Below, piece after piece: positions 31,260 through 40,732 of a stretch of 58,178 bases of DNA (the stretch's first letter is position 1; each line of letters starts with the position of its first letter). A program made the translations under genes and the position numbers. Source of the DNA: Actinospineispora spinosispora DSM 44797 (lineage in GTDB: Bacteria > Actinomycetota > Actinomycetes > Mycobacteriales > Pseudonocardiaceae); assembly GCF_000429025.1 (NCBI RefSeq), contig NZ_AUBB01000047.1, positions 1 to 58,178 of the forward strand, in the 5' to 3' direction. Below the pieces are notes generated by a model. It searched no databases. It was not told the DNA's origin and saw only the letters and a program-made list of their open reading frames with translations.

Positions 31260-32114
31260 TCAAGTGAGTAGCCTAAACATGAATGGCAGGGTCCCGATGG
31301 AGATCGTCGGTGCGGTGAGTTCTGCTACTTCTAGCCAACGTTTGTACGCGGAGGGCAGCCACCTGGCCCTCAGAATCACAAACGTGTCTGCCGCCCGGCG
31401 GCCGATCCAGACCGAGAGTACGTCCCTGGGCAGCTGCGGGTCCATAGCTGGGAACCTGCGCCACTCATCAACTAATGCAAGGTAGCTGAGCAACAGATCG
31501 TCGCCCTGTGCTGGCCATGACCTGGTAGGTGTCGAGCAGCTTCGCATAGCGCTCGGCGACCTCGTCGAGCCGCCAGCCCCTGGCAATGATCTGGGGCACG
31601 GCCAGACCTGCACTGGCCAGTCGGCCGATAGCCACGATCGTCGAGCCAGTCAAATCCAAGTCCTCGATGATCCCTCTGGTCTCGTCGAACCGATCAACGT
31701 GCGGGCTGGTCCACGGGCCCGGCGTGGGATTGCCGAATCCGGCCCACCCCGATGCGCTGTACAGCCGCCTACGGACCGCCTTCTTCTCCTGAGGAACAAC
31801 CACATTGAGAAAGATCCCGTTACCGTTCCGATGCTCCGCGACGTATTGAGCGACACCACACGCCGGGTGATGTCCTCGATCATGTCGGTCGCCACGGGCA
31901 TTACCGACCGACGAACCGCCCGCCCGATCCGTTCACCGGTAATCCATCCCCGGCCAGCAGCCCGGGCGAGCGTCTGACGCGCGGTCTGCTCGACTACACC
32001 GAGACCGCCAAGAACATGGATCAAGGACGCGGTCCAAACCGGCTGACCCGCCGGGACGGCCAACTCCCCGAGAACCGTCAACAGCAGCGACCGCGCGCTG
32101 CGCTCCGTCGGGAC
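31260..32114 (-). pseudogene. PaaX-family regulator gene broken by frameshifts
   Basis: Three minus-strand frames add up to one PaaX-like repressor (usually about 270-300 residues). The N-terminal wHTH is SARSLLLTVLGELAVPAGQP then RQTLARAAGRGWITGERIGR. The middle is VVPQEKKAVRRRLYSASGWA and GFGNPTPGPWTSPH. The C-terminus is LVDEWRRFPAMDPQLPRDVL then RWLPSAYKRWLEVAEL. Frame changes lie near 31850 and 31510. In intact relatives PaaX binds acyl-CoA thioesters of aromatic acids. No paa-like catabolic genes are nearby, consistent with decay. Confidence 0.8.
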
Positions 32115-32451
32115 TCCACCCACCCGCCGCGTGGCCTGCGAATTCGTCGACTCATCGCGCGCCACCTGACACCATGGTTCATTGTGGCTGTCGGTGAACC
32201 GGCAACCTACCCGCCCCTGGAAAGGACTACGAGGTCGATCCGCCCGTGTGCGGTCCGGGGGTGATGATCCGCGCATGCGTCCGGTCTCTTAATTTACGTG
32301 CCGTTTCCCTCCTCCAGCAGCGTCACTTCGGACCCAGCGGCCCGTTGAGTGAACAGCTAGCAAACAGCACCCACCACCGTCGTCAGCGCTGTCCCCTCGA
32401 ACGCGGCCCCTGGCGACGCGGCAAGGAGACTGGCGGAGAGGTCGTGGCCCG
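32115..32451. other. intergenic stretch, no gene seen
   Basis: Between the PaaX remnant and the STAS gene I find only short, motif-free frames. A purine-rich GGAGAGG near 32433 may belong to the STAS gene's ribosome site. No repeats or hairpins stand out. Confidence 0.4.
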
Positions 32452-32829
32452 GTGATTGGCGTGACAGAGCGCAGGATGCGGACGTGGCTGGAAGTCGACG
32501 AAGACCATGAATCATGCGTGACCGTCACCGTGCAAGGTGGGTGCGCGTTCAACCGGGCAGATGACCTGTGGGATGCCGCGGAGAATGCCCTCCAGATAGC
32601 GGTAGGACGAGTGGTGATCCTTGACCTGTGGGCTGTCACCACATTCGATATCGGCTGCATCCAATCCCTCCACCAGATCATGGCGGATACATCCCGCAGG
32701 CACCTAGACCTGTACCTCGTTCTACGTCCGGGCAGCGCCCTGGCGCAGTACGCAACGTGGAGCGGGGCGACCACACCGTTCCCTGTCTTCCCGACACACT
32801 CAGCGGCCCTGCTGGCAACCGCGTTCTGA
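32452..32829 (+). CDS. STAS-domain protein (anti-sigma-factor-antagonist-like)
   Basis: 125 residues from a GTG at 32452 (alternative GTG at 32461). The STAS pattern is seen in VTVTVQGGCAFNRADDLWDA, then VVILDLWAVTTFDIGCIQSL near residue 62, where the Ser/Thr that partner kinases phosphorylate normally sits in DxSxxxFxDSxG. Here the equivalent is LWAVTTFDIGCI, with Asp, Ile and Gly in place of (D)SSG. A phosphorylatable Ser is therefore not obvious and regulation by an RsbW-like kinase is uncertain. No anti-sigma or sigma gene is adjacent. Confidence 0.65.
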   Translation: MIGVTERRMRTWLEVDEDHESCVTVTVQGGCAFNRADDLWDAAENALQIAVGRVVILDLWAVTTFDIGCIQSLHQIMADTSRRHLDLYLVLRPGSALAQYATWSGATTPFPVFPTHSAALLATAF

Positions 32830-33164
32830 GGTCGCCCCGCGTCACGGAATCCCACACGCGGCCACAGGTTTCGGGCCCCAAGCCGTAACCGCAGTGAGCA
32901 CGCTGGCCTCGAAATAGCTCCAAGCTCGGTGACCACGTCGAGTGAAGCCGACATAGGACTGTAGTAACTAGTTGTTGCCCCACGCTGTATCGCTGGACGC
33001 CCTGCGGCTCGCCGGTATTGCCGCAGGCAACGGCACATGGCTTTGGCGGTTGATTTGGCCCCGGTTTGGGCGGCTCGACTTGGCCCCACCTGAAGGCTCC
33101 ATGAAACAACTCAGTTGATGACAACATTATGTAGATCATGCGATCCCGCGCGCCGGTTGCGTGG
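32830..33164. other. non-coding stretch with possible insertion-sequence end
   Basis: No gene seen. At about 33046-33095 the motif TTGGCCCC occurs twice (GATTTGGCCCCGG and GACTTGGCCCCACC), reminiscent of the repeated terminal motifs of IS21-family elements, but no istA/istB coding sequence is present. The IS assignment is weak. Confidence 0.3.
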
Positions 33165-33640
33165 TCGTGTCCGGAGTGTGGGACGAATGCCGGCAGCGTG
33201 GCCTCCACCTGGAAACCCCGTCCGGAGTCGGACTGGCCTCGAGCGAGCCGCTGATCAACTCTGTGCGCTGGAACAGCCCGATCCCGGAGCCGCGGTCGGT
33301 CACGCGAACGTCTCACCGGTCTTCGGGAGGGTTGTTGCGCATAGTCAGTCGCACCCGGTCGGCGCCGAAGCGCAGAGTGACCAGGACGGCGGCGCCGGGG
33401 CGCCCTTCCGCACGTTTGTCAGCGACTCACTGCAGGATGCGCTAGAAGGTGCGCACGACCACCGGCGAGGCCAGGTTGGGCCGGCCGTGAAGTTCCAGCC
33501 GCACCCGACTCCGACCGGCTCCAACTCGTCCAGCAACTCCTGGAAATGCGGTATCGCGGCCTGACTCCGGGCCCTAGCCACCACCCCAGCTCCGCGCGAG
33601 CACCCTCGGCGAGACTCCGACCGGTCGGGCGAGGTCTGGT
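33165..33640 (-). pseudogene. sensor histidine kinase (HATPase, NarX/DesK type) remnant
   Basis: Scattered minus-strand frames carry pieces of the HATPase_c domain in order: ESLTNVRK (N-box) near 33420, AAVLVTLRFGADRVRLTMRN near 33370, VRDRGSGIGL (G1 box) near 33280, RTELISGSLEA near 33250, and GFQVEATLPA near 33195. In-frame stops and several frame changes separate them. The His-containing DHp helix is not seen. Such kinases pair with NarL-type receivers, a fragment of which lies at 10980-11205, but nothing links the two. Confidence 0.7.
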
Positions 33641-33830
33641 GATCCAAATCGATGTCCTAATCCCGCGCACAGGCCCTGAGCTGCGCCGATTGGGAAATTT
33701 GGGAAATCAGTCCGCTGGGTGGCCACAGATCTCAGACCTGTGGTTCCGCGGTTGAGCGGGGTAGTCCACGCTCCGTCCACTTGGTATATCTGGGCGGGCC
33801 GCTCATCCCACGGCGACGGGGGTGGTCCTT

Positions 33831-34319
33831 ATGGCAGATACCGATCTGACGATTCACCCCTCCCAGCGGGCGGTGGTGTTGGGGGAAAGCATGCGCGGAA
33901 CCGGCCTCGAGCGTGTGTGGAGCTTCCTCGTCCGGACCGCCGTTCCGCTGACCTTGACCCTTCTCGCGGTCGGCGCCGCACCGGTGGTCGCCGCGATCCC
34001 GCTCCATCCCAACGGCGGCACCTGGAGCGTGGTCGCCCGGTGCGAGAGCGGCGGCAACTGGAACATCGGAACCGGTATCGCCTACGAAGCCGGGCCCCGG
34101 TTCTCCCCCGTGGCCGAACCAGCTCGAGCCGCCTCGCCCGATCGGGCGCCCGACGGCGCGACAGCCCCGCGCACCGGGCTGGTGCATGCGCAGGTGCTGG
34201 TCGCCGAGCAGGTGTTGAGAAGCCAGGGCATCGGGGCCTGGCCCCGCTGCTCCTCGGCGGTGCCCTGGGATGGTGTCCGCGCTGACCGGGCCGGGCTCGC
34301 GGGCCCGCCGATGCGATGA
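33831..34319 (+). CDS. resuscitation-promoting-factor (Rpf)-like transglycosylase domain protein
   Basis: 162 residues from the ATG at 33831 (a GTG lies 9 bases upstream). After an N-terminal cytoplasmic stretch and a hydrophobic segment (FLVRTAVPLTLTLLAVGAAP), the Rpf pattern appears: WSVVARCESGGNWNIGTG near residue 68, with the catalytic Glu in CESGGNW. The end VAEQVLRSQGIGAWPRCS near 125 is also diagnostic. Rpf proteins cleave peptidoglycan to revive dormant cells. The middle is aberrant: the usual GGLQF.xxTW stretch is replaced by AGPRFSPVAEPA, so activity is doubtful. Its stop overlaps the arabinosyltransferase start (ATGA). Confidence 0.7.
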   Translation: MADTDLTIHPSQRAVVLGESMRGTGLERVWSFLVRTAVPLTLTLLAVGAAPVVAAIPLHPNGGTWSVVARCESGGNWNIGTGIAYEAGPRFSPVAEPARAASPDRAPDGATAPRTGLVHAQVLVAEQVLRSQGIGAWPRCSSAVPWDGVRADRAGLAGPPMR

Positions 34320-37300
34320 TCCCGGCCGGCGGCGAGGTCGCGATCAGTGTTCCGGCGTCGTCGACCGCGACCACCAGGCGGGCGTGGTGGACAGCATCGA
34401 CGACGCTGGCGTTGCTCTCCGGCCTGGTCACCATCGTGGGCTCGCTGCTGCTGCCGTTCGCTCCGGTCGAGGTCGACGAGCCGACCGTCAGCTGGCCCCT
34501 GGTGGCGACCGCCCCGACCTCCACACTGCTGCCGCTGGAGGCCGGGAGTCCGCTGGGACTGGAGGTCGGGTTCAGCTGCCGGGCGGTGGTCGAGGCGTCC
34601 GCCTCCGAGGGCGACCGTGTGCTGCTCGCCACCACCGACCCGGACCGGCCGGATCGCGCCGAGGGCCTGCGGTTGGTCGCCGGTCCGGGCACGCTGACCG
34701 CCTTCGTCGGTACCAGGCAGGTTCTGCGGGACACCGTCCCGCCGGGCCCGTGCCAATACCGCATCACAACCTCGGACGATGGGCTGACCTATACCCGGGA
34801 TGGACTGCGCCTGGGCACCTCACCGCTCCCGGTGGTCGACGCGCTGATCACCGGCATCACCGCACTGCCGGGCCCGGACCTCACGGTCACGGTCCGCGTC
34901 GACGACCGGTTCGCTACCTCGCCGGCACCCGTGAAGATCGCTCTGCTGGCTCTGCTGGCTGTCAGTGCGAGCGTCACCGTCGGTTACCTGCTCACCGTCC
35001 GGAAACGACCGGATGGGCACGGGCGACGTAGAAGGCTCATGCGGTTCCGGCCGGCGTCAACCGACGCCGCCGTGGTTGGCGTCCTGGTGGTGTGGCTGTT
35101 CCTGGCCCCCATGACGCACGACGACGGCTGGATGTACGCCATGGCGATCAACCAGCGCTATGCCGGCTACTTCGGCAACTACTACATGTACTTCAACAAC
35201 TCCTACGTACCATTCACCTGGCTGCTGTGGATCTATTCGTGGTGGTCCAGGCTCGGTATCTCACCCGTGCTCATGCGGATTCCGTCGCTGGCGTTCGCGC
35301 TGGTCACCTGGGCGGCGGTGCGGGGGACTCTCGGCGACCTCGCCCGTGGCCGGCGGCTGCTCGTCCCCGCGTTGCTGTTCCTGGCCTGGTGGTTGCCGTT
35401 CGGTCTCGGCACTCGCCAGGAGGCCTCGGTCGCCGCCTGCCTCACAGTGACCGGGTACGCCATGACCGCCGCGCACCGGCGCCAGCAACCCGCCTACCTC
35501 GGTCTGGCGGTAGCCGCCGCCTCGCTGGGGCTGATCGACCACCCCGCCGGCGCGATCGGGGTGTTGCCGCTGCTGCTCGGCGGCCCCGCCGCCGCGCGTC
35601 TGGTCCGACGCACCTCACGCACCGCGGTGGAGGCCGTGGCCACCACCGTATGCGTGCTCTGCTGCGCGACCGTGGCCGGCTTCGCGGGCTTCGCCGACGG
35701 CTCGCTCAAAGACTTCGTCCGAGGCGGCTCATCCTTCGGTGGCACGTCGGCAGGGTCGACAGCCGGACCGTTGGTCGACGAGATCGACCGCTACCGGCTG
35801 CTGCTAGGCGACGGCTCGATCGGCAACTACGCGATCCGGACCCCGGTGCTGCTGCTCCTACTCGTGCTGCCGTTCTTCGTGATGCTCTGTGCGCATGCCC
35901 GTAGGCGGCAGCGACCACCGCCGAGGGTCTTGTGGCTCACCGGATGGACGTGTCTGCTCGGTCTCGGTGTGCTGGTGCTCACCCCGAGCAAGTGGACCTG
36001 GCACTTCGGTGCATTCGCCGGGATCGCCACGGTCTTCCTCAGCGCGTGGGCGTTGGCCCTGCCCCGGCTGGCGGTCATGCTGCTGGGCGACCGGCCGAGC
36101 CTGGCGCGGGGGGCCGGCGCGCTGTCGCTGGCGGCGACGGTCGGCTGGGTGTGGCTGTCCGGGCGGGGACGAAACTGGTGGGCGGACAACGTGATGCCGG
36201 GCGTGCCGAGGGCCGGCGAACCGCTGCTGGCCGGAACATTCTCGGTGATCGCGGCCGTGGCCGTCGCGGTGGTGATCGCCGTCGGGCTGTGGACCTGGCG
36301 AGCCCGGCGCTCACTCGCGCCGGTGCTGACCTCGGGGGTGTTGATCGGGTGCTTCCTTACAGCGGAGCTGGCCTTCCTGGTCACCGGTTTCGGGGTCGCG
36401 GTGGTCCGCACGTGGGACAACTGGTCGCCGTGGGCGGACGCGGTGCAGGACCCGCTCGGGCACCGCTGCGGGGAGGCTCGGGTGTTGTGGGTAGCCGACC
36501 CGGACACCGCTGTCGGGGTCACCGTGTGGTCCGGCGAGCCGGCCGTCGACGGCTTCGCCCGCAATCGCTGGTGGCCGGACAGCCCGCCGGAGCCGGGCCC
36601 GGCAACCGAGCAGGTGTGGGGCAGCCTCCCAGTCACGGTCGGCGCGCCGCACCGGCTGCGCACGCCTTGGCTGCGCCTGCCAGCCGGTCTGTCCGTAAGG
36701 AACCAGCTGATGACCACGGTCAGCGGCCTGACCGGCGCGGGCAACGAGCTGACCGCCGAGTTCGCCGCACCCTCGACCGGGAGCGTAGGAGGGCTCCGGG
36801 TGGTCGGAGACAGTCGACTCGACGACCACGAGGACGACACCTCCTGGCGGGACGCCTCGATCACCAGTGGTTCCGACCTGCCCGTCGGAGCCGTGGCATT
36901 CCGGTTGACCGCGACGGTGACGCGAGGCTGGCTCGCCTTCGCGATGCCCACCGTGCGCAGGTTGTTACCGGTCGCCGACGCCTTGCCGAGCGACGGGCGC
37001 ACCTTGGTCGACTGGCAGTTGGCCTGGCTGTACCCGTGCCAGGGGCAGCCGCCGATCGCGCACGGGATCGTCGCCCCGGTGTCGTACACGGTCGCGTTCG
37101 GCTTCGGCCCGGCCGACAGCCGGTTCAGCGTCACCAACGGCGGCACCTGGACAGCCGAGATCGGCGGGCTGCTCGGGTCGCAGGTCCGCACCTCGACGCG
37201 CACCCGGATGTACACCGTCTACAGCCCCGACCCCGGCTACCCCATGCGAACGGTCTACCGGCTGACCAGGCACTACGCCGACCACGCCTACCGCCTCCGG

Positions 37301-37330
37301 ATGACCACCCGCACCACCGTCGGCTGGTGA
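34316..37330 (+). CDS. Emb-family arabinosyltransferase
   Basis: 1004 residues with about 13-15 membrane segments, near the usual EmbA/B/C length (about 1090). The N-terminal periplasmic Ig-like region is at residues 40-220. The GT-C catalytic loop is MTHDDGWMYAMAINQRYAGY near 266, where the DD pair is the catalytic base motif. The C-terminal carbohydrate-binding region ends YADHAYRLRMTTRT. These enzymes add arabinofuranose from decaprenyl-phospho-arabinose to cell-wall arabinan and are the ethambutol target in mycobacteria. The gene fits an arabinogalactan cell wall. Translation is coupled to the Rpf-like gene by a 4-base overlap. Confidence 0.9.
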   Translation: MIPAGGEVAISVPASSTATTRRAWWTASTTLALLSGLVTIVGSLLLPFAPVEVDEPTVSWPLVATAPTSTLLPLEAGSPLGLEVGFSCRAVVEASASEGDRVLLATTDPDRPDRAEGLRLVAGPGTLTAFVGTRQVLRDTVPPGPCQYRITTSDDGLTYTRDGLRLGTSPLPVVDALITGITALPGPDLTVTVRVDDRFATSPAPVKIALLALLAVSASVTVGYLLTVRKRPDGHGRRRRLMRFRPASTDAAVVGVLVVWLFLAPMTHDDGWMYAMAINQRYAGYFGNYYMYFNNSYVPFTWLLWIYSWWSRLGISPVLMRIPSLAFALVTWAAVRGTLGDLARGRRLLVPALLFLAWWLPFGLGTRQEASVAACLTVTGYAMTAAHRRQQPAYLGLAVAAASLGLIDHPAGAIGVLPLLLGGPAAARLVRRTSRTAVEAVATTVCVLCCATVAGFAGFADGSLKDFVRGGSSFGGTSAGSTAGPLVDEIDRYRLLLGDGSIGNYAIRTPVLLLLLVLPFFVMLCAHARRRQRPPPRVLWLTGWTCLLGLGVLVLTPSKWTWHFGAFAGIATVFLSAWALALPRLAVMLLGDRPSLARGAGALSLAATVGWVWLSGRGRNWWADNVMPGVPRAGEPLLAGTFSVIAAVAVAVVIAVGLWTWRARRSLAPVLTSGVLIGCFLTAELAFLVTGFGVAVVRTWDNWSPWADAVQDPLGHRCGEARVLWVADPDTAVGVTVWSGEPAVDGFARNRWWPDSPPEPGPATEQVWGSLPVTVGAPHRLRTPWLRLPAGLSVRNQLMTTVSGLTGAGNELTAEFAAPSTGSVGGLRVVGDSRLDDHEDDTSWRDASITSGSDLPVGAVAFRLTATVTRGWLAFAMPTVRRLLPVADALPSDGRTLVDWQLAWLYPCQGQPPIAHGIVAPVSYTVAFGFGPADSRFSVTNGGTWTAEIGGLLGSQVRTSTRTRMYTVYSPDPGYPMRTVYRLTRHYADHAYRLRMTTRTTVGW

Positions 37331-37618
37331 AGGGCGCCGCCACGGCGGGCACGCTCGGGCCCCTGGAACGACTATGTGATAGGCGACCGGCCGCTGCTCG
37401 TTTGTTCCCAGCAAACGTGCTGCACCGAGGCGACACAACGTGATGGACGAGTCCATACCCACAATTCTCGATCTGTCGCGTCTCTGGACAGCTCGTCAAC
37501 GGCTCCATTCTTCGGGCGAGCGTGGCTCCACCTTTGACCGCCACTCGACGAGGCCCGCCCAGGGTTGGTCGCCAGGGCTTCCGTCTACTCAGGCTCGAGC
37601 CGGGCCACGACTCCCCAT

Positions 37619-38119
37619 CTAGCCACCAACCGGTCCCATAAACCGCAGATCACGTAGCGCGAGGTCCACTGCTTCGGTGGCGCTGGTCGCCTCGGTTGGA
37701 GCATCTGGCGGTGGAGTGCCGTCAGCTTGCCGCAAGGTCCACCCGTTCAAGTTGATTACGGGGATACCGCCGCGGCGCTTGGCTAGGGCCAGCTCCGAGA
37801 GGGTTCCCCAAGAACCACCTATCACGATCACGGCGTCGGCCGACCAAATGATCACGGCGTTCCTGGCTTCGCCGATGTTGGTCACGATCACGGCCGACAG
37901 GTCGGGGTTCGCATCGTCTGCGTTGGCCCCTGGTCGAACACCGATCACTAAGCCATCCTCGGACCGCGCACCTGCCGACACAGCCGCCATCACGCCGGTA
38001 CCGCCACCACAGATCACGGTGGCGCCAGCGCGAGCCAGCAACTGGCCCACCTCGTAGGCGTTCGCCTGATCTGCTTCCGTGCACTCGCGTGGACCGCAGA
38101 CGGCAACTTGTACAGGCAA
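37619..38119 (-). CDS. SLOG-domain protein (TIGR00725/LOG-like)
   Basis: 166 residues from a TTG with GAGGGG ahead. A Rossmann-like SLOG fold: VAVCGPRECTEADQANAYEV at residues 4-23, VICGGGTGVMAAVSAGAR near 40, and IVIGGSWGTLSELALAKRRG near 108. The last resembles PGGxGTxxE of cytokinin-activating LOG proteins, but with GGSWGTLSE. The family binds nucleotides or nucleotide sugars; some members act in anti-phage signalling, others as phosphoribohydrolases. A small frame precedes it. Confidence 0.75.
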   Translation of the reverse strand: MPVQVAVCGPRECTEADQANAYEVGQLLARAGATVICGGGTGVMAAVSAGARSEDGLVIGVRPGANADDANPDLSAVIVTNIGEARNAVIIWSADAVIVIGGSWGTLSELALAKRRGGIPVINLNGWTLRQADGTPPPDAPTEATSATEAVDLALRDLRFMGPVGG

Positions 38120-38138
38120 GACGGCTTCCCCTCGTGGC

Positions 38139-38318
38139 TCAAGCGGGACTCTCGTCGGAACCGGGCAGCTCCGATGGTGCGAGAGCCGGAGTCAGGCAGA
38201 ACGCATCTAGCTGGTCATACATCTGGCCCGAGCTGCCGAGCAAGTCTCGCAACGACCGAGCACGCTCGATTACCGGCACAGTCCGGTACTCGTCAGCGGT
38301 CCTGATGGCAGGCGACAC
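38139..38318 (-). CDS. hypothetical 59-residue protein
   Basis: GTG at 38318 to TGA at 38139, ending 20 bases before the SLOG start. It reads VSPAIRTADEYRTVPVIERA and continues RSLRDLLGSSGQMYDQLDAF, which looks protein-like (helical, balanced charges). It has no recognised family. It could be the tail of a gene lost upstream, because the M13 fragment abuts it. Confidence 0.35.
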   Translation of the reverse strand: MSPAIRTADEYRTVPVIERARSLRDLLGSSGQMYDQLDAFCLTPALAPSELPGSDESPA

Positions 38319-38319
38319 C

Positions 38320-38712
38320 TGACGCGATGATCATGCCGCCGAGGTCACCGATGTTCTCCCCCAGCGTGAGGGCACCGTTCACGGTGTGTCCTGGAAGACC
38401 GGCGGGAGACAATGCGTCGAACTGGGTGCGCAGGGCCTGGGCGCGGCGTTCGAACTCCGTCCGGTCGGCTGCCTCCCACCAGTCGACCAGGTTGCCTTCG
38501 CCGTCGTACTGGGAGCCCTGGTCATCGAACCCGCGTCCGATCTCGTGGCCGATGGTCGAACCGATGCCGCCGTAGTTGGCTGCGTCGTCAACGTCGGGGT
38601 CGAACAGCGGAGGCCGCAGGACCGCGGCCGGGAACACCACCTCGTTGAGCCGGAGGTTGTAGAACGCGTTGACCGTCCGCGGGGTGGTGAGCCACTCGAC
38701 CGGTCGACGAGG
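38320..38712 (-). pseudogene. M13-family (neprilysin/PepO-like) metallopeptidase fragment with broken zinc motif
   Basis: The minus strand reads TVNAFYNLRLNEVVFPAAVL, then YGGIGSTIGHEIGRGFDDQG, and later NGALTLGENIGDLGGM. These are the substrate-binding NAFY, zinc-binding HExxH and ENxAD-type blocks of M13 peptidases. HExxH is altered to HEIGR, losing the second zinc His. The protein (normally about 650-700 residues) is cut at both ends: by the mce stop at 38730 and after GGMIIASG. It is a dead remnant. Confidence 0.8.
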
Positions 38713-38729
38713 TCGTTCTCGCACCGAAC

Positions 38730-39959
38730 CTAGCGGGGGTGCTGGGCGTTCTGGGCGCCTCGGATGTTGGGTGTTCCGGGATCGGTCGGCAGCGCGGCGC
38801 ATCGGGCGTTGTTGTTCGGCCGCTGGTCGGGGCGTTCCACCGGGCCATGACCGTCGGCCGGCAGCCCACTGGGTAGGTACTTCTTCGTGTCCTGGTAGCC
38901 ACGTACGCATACGTTGTACGGGGCGCTGACCAATGGTTTCTCCGGCAGCTGGAACGCGAAGCGGGCGGCGAGGTCCGGTCGGCCCTCGGCGTCGTAGTGG
39001 CAGGTGCTCGGGATCGGCTCGCCGGTCTTCGGGTCGTTCTCGTCGCAGTAGCGGATCGCGCCGGCGGCTCGCTCCAGCGCCCAGGGCAGTACCACCAGTG
39101 ACTTGCGGATCTGGGGCTGCCGTGCGTGCGCCACGTCGGTGACGGCGAGCAGATCGGTGAATAGACCGGGCAACACCTCCTTGTTGTCCCGCACCAGCCC
39201 GGTGACCTGGTCGGTGGCCCCTCGGCCGTGACCGAACAGCTCGGCGAGTACCGGGTCCGACTCGCGTACCTGGTCGGTGAGCCCGGCGAGGTTCCGACCC
39301 AGGTCACGGATCTGGTCGCCACGCGCGGCTTGGGTGTCCAGCACCGTCCCACTGCTGTCGATCAACCCGATCAGGTCGTGCAGGTTGGCGAGGTTGGTGC
39401 TGGTCAGTGTGTCGCTCTGGTCCAGCAGACGTTGCAGGTCGGGGCCGGTCCCGCCGAAGGCAGCGGACAGCTCGACCAGGTTGGTGGCCAGCGCCTGTTT
39501 CGGGACTGACGCAGCGAGGGAGTTCAGGTTGGCCAGCAGGTCGCGTACCAGCGGCGGTGTGCGGGTGCGGTCCACCGGGATCACGCTGCCCTCGGCGAGC
39601 AACGGTCCACCCGAGGAACGCGGAACCAGCTCGATGTACTGCTCGCCGAGCGCCGACTTGTTGGTCACCGTCGCGGTCACGTCGACGGGGACGGACACGC
39701 CGTTGTTGATCAGCAGGCTCGCCACCACACCTCCCGACGCGTCCACCGCCACGTCCTCGACCGTGCCCACGGCGGTGCCCAGCAGGTCGATTTCGGCACG
39801 CGGGAAGATCCCACCGGCGTCGGTGAAATGTGCCTGGACCAGGTACGGCGGGCTGATCAGGGTACTCAGGCCGGCGAACCGGAACAGCAGTACGGCGATC
39901 GCGGCGATCGAGATGACCCCGAACACCACCAGCTGGACAGCGACGCCTCTGCGAATCAC
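38730..39959 (-). CDS. Mce-family protein (MlaD domain), terminal mce gene
   Basis: 409 residues from the ATG at 39959, which shares ATGA with the upstream mce stop. One N-terminal membrane helix (VQLVVFGVISIAAIAVLLFR) precedes the MlaD/MCE domain (YLVQAHFTDAGGIFPRAEID near 45, GEQYIELVP near 110). A long helical barrel-forming region follows, then a Pro/Asn/Arg-rich tail. In actinobacteria six Mce proteins plus two YrbE permeases form a lipid import tube. Only this gene, its predecessor and a fragment remain here, so it is probably the last (mceF-like) gene of a truncated operon. Confidence 0.85.
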   Translation of the reverse strand: MIRRGVAVQLVVFGVISIAAIAVLLFRFAGLSTLISPPYLVQAHFTDAGGIFPRAEIDLLGTAVGTVEDVAVDASGGVVASLLINNGVSVPVDVTATVTNKSALGEQYIELVPRSSGGPLLAEGSVIPVDRTRTPPLVRDLLANLNSLAASVPKQALATNLVELSAAFGGTGPDLQRLLDQSDTLTSTNLANLHDLIGLIDSSGTVLDTQAARGDQIRDLGRNLAGLTDQVRESDPVLAELFGHGRGATDQVTGLVRDNKEVLPGLFTDLLAVTDVAHARQPQIRKSLVVLPWALERAAGAIRYCDENDPKTGEPIPSTCHYDAEGRPDLAARFAFQLPEKPLVSAPYNVCVRGYQDTKKYLPSGLPADGHGPVERPDQRPNNNARCAALPTDPGTPNIRGAQNAQHPR

Positions 39960-40732
39960 CGGCCACCCCCGAGCAGCTGGTCGAGTGGCGACGACGTGGT
40001 CGGTGTCGGCAGGTTGTCGGTTGCGCCGGCCAGCTCGTCGCGCTGCCCGTTGAGTTCCCCGGAGACCGTCGCCAGGTTGCCGACGAGCGCCCGCACCTGT
40101 GGGTCGTCGGCGGCCAGCGTGCCGGTGAGCTCGCCGAGGTTGGTGACCGTTGCGGCGAAGTCCGGGCTGCTGTCGGCGAGCGTGCTCACCGCGCCGGACA
40201 GCTGCTGGATGGTGCGGTGCGCGGCGTCACCGTTGCCGTTCAGGTTGGCGGCCGACTCGGTGAGCAGCCGCGACAGCGCGCCGTGCGCGTTCGCGCCGTT
40301 CGGGCCGAGTGCCTTCGCCAGGTTGTCGATGCTGGTGTAGGCGTCGTCCAGCTCGACGGGCACGTCGGTGTGCTCGCTGTCCAGCCGCGCCCCGTCGGCC
40401 AGTGTTGGGCCGCCGGTGTAGGCGGGCGCGAGCTGGACGAACCGGTCACCGACGATGGACGGGGGCACGATCACCGCGTGTGCGTGAGCGGGCAGCGTCA
40501 GCGCCCCGTCGTAGCTCATCGTCACGTCCACCCTGGTCCCCCGCACGGTCACCGCCTCGACCGAGCCGACGGTCACGCCGAGAACCTTGACCTCGGCGCC
40601 CGGATACAGGTTCACCGTGTTCGGGAAGTCCGCCGTCACGTGTTTGCGCGCCGGGCCGGTGCCGAAGAGGAACCATCCGATGCCGGCGAGCACCACGACG
40701 GCGGCGATGGCGAGTGCGGTCACGCGCGTCAT
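39956..40732 (-). CDS. Mce-family protein (MlaD domain), short
   Basis: 258 residues from the ATG at 40732 sharing ATGA with the preceding fragment's stop. N-terminal helix (TALAIAAVVVLAGIGWFLFG), then an MCE domain (VTADFPNTVNLYPGAEVKVL near 32, VGDRFVQLAPAY near 95) and a helical stretch. Most Mce proteins have 330-450 residues. This one stops soon after the helical region, at QLLGGGR, without a disordered tail. It is probably exported to the envelope as part of the same tube complex as its neighbour. Confidence 0.82.
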   Translation of the reverse strand: MTRVTALAIAAVVVLAGIGWFLFGTGPARKHVTADFPNTVNLYPGAEVKVLGVTVGSVEAVTVRGTRVDVTMSYDGALTLPAHAHAVIVPPSIVGDRFVQLAPAYTGGPTLADGARLDSEHTDVPVELDDAYTSIDNLAKALGPNGANAHGALSRLLTESAANLNGNGDAAHRTIQQLSGAVSTLADSSPDFAATVTNLGELTGTLAADDPQVRALVGNLATVSGELNGQRDELAGATDNLPTPTTSSPLDQLLGGGR

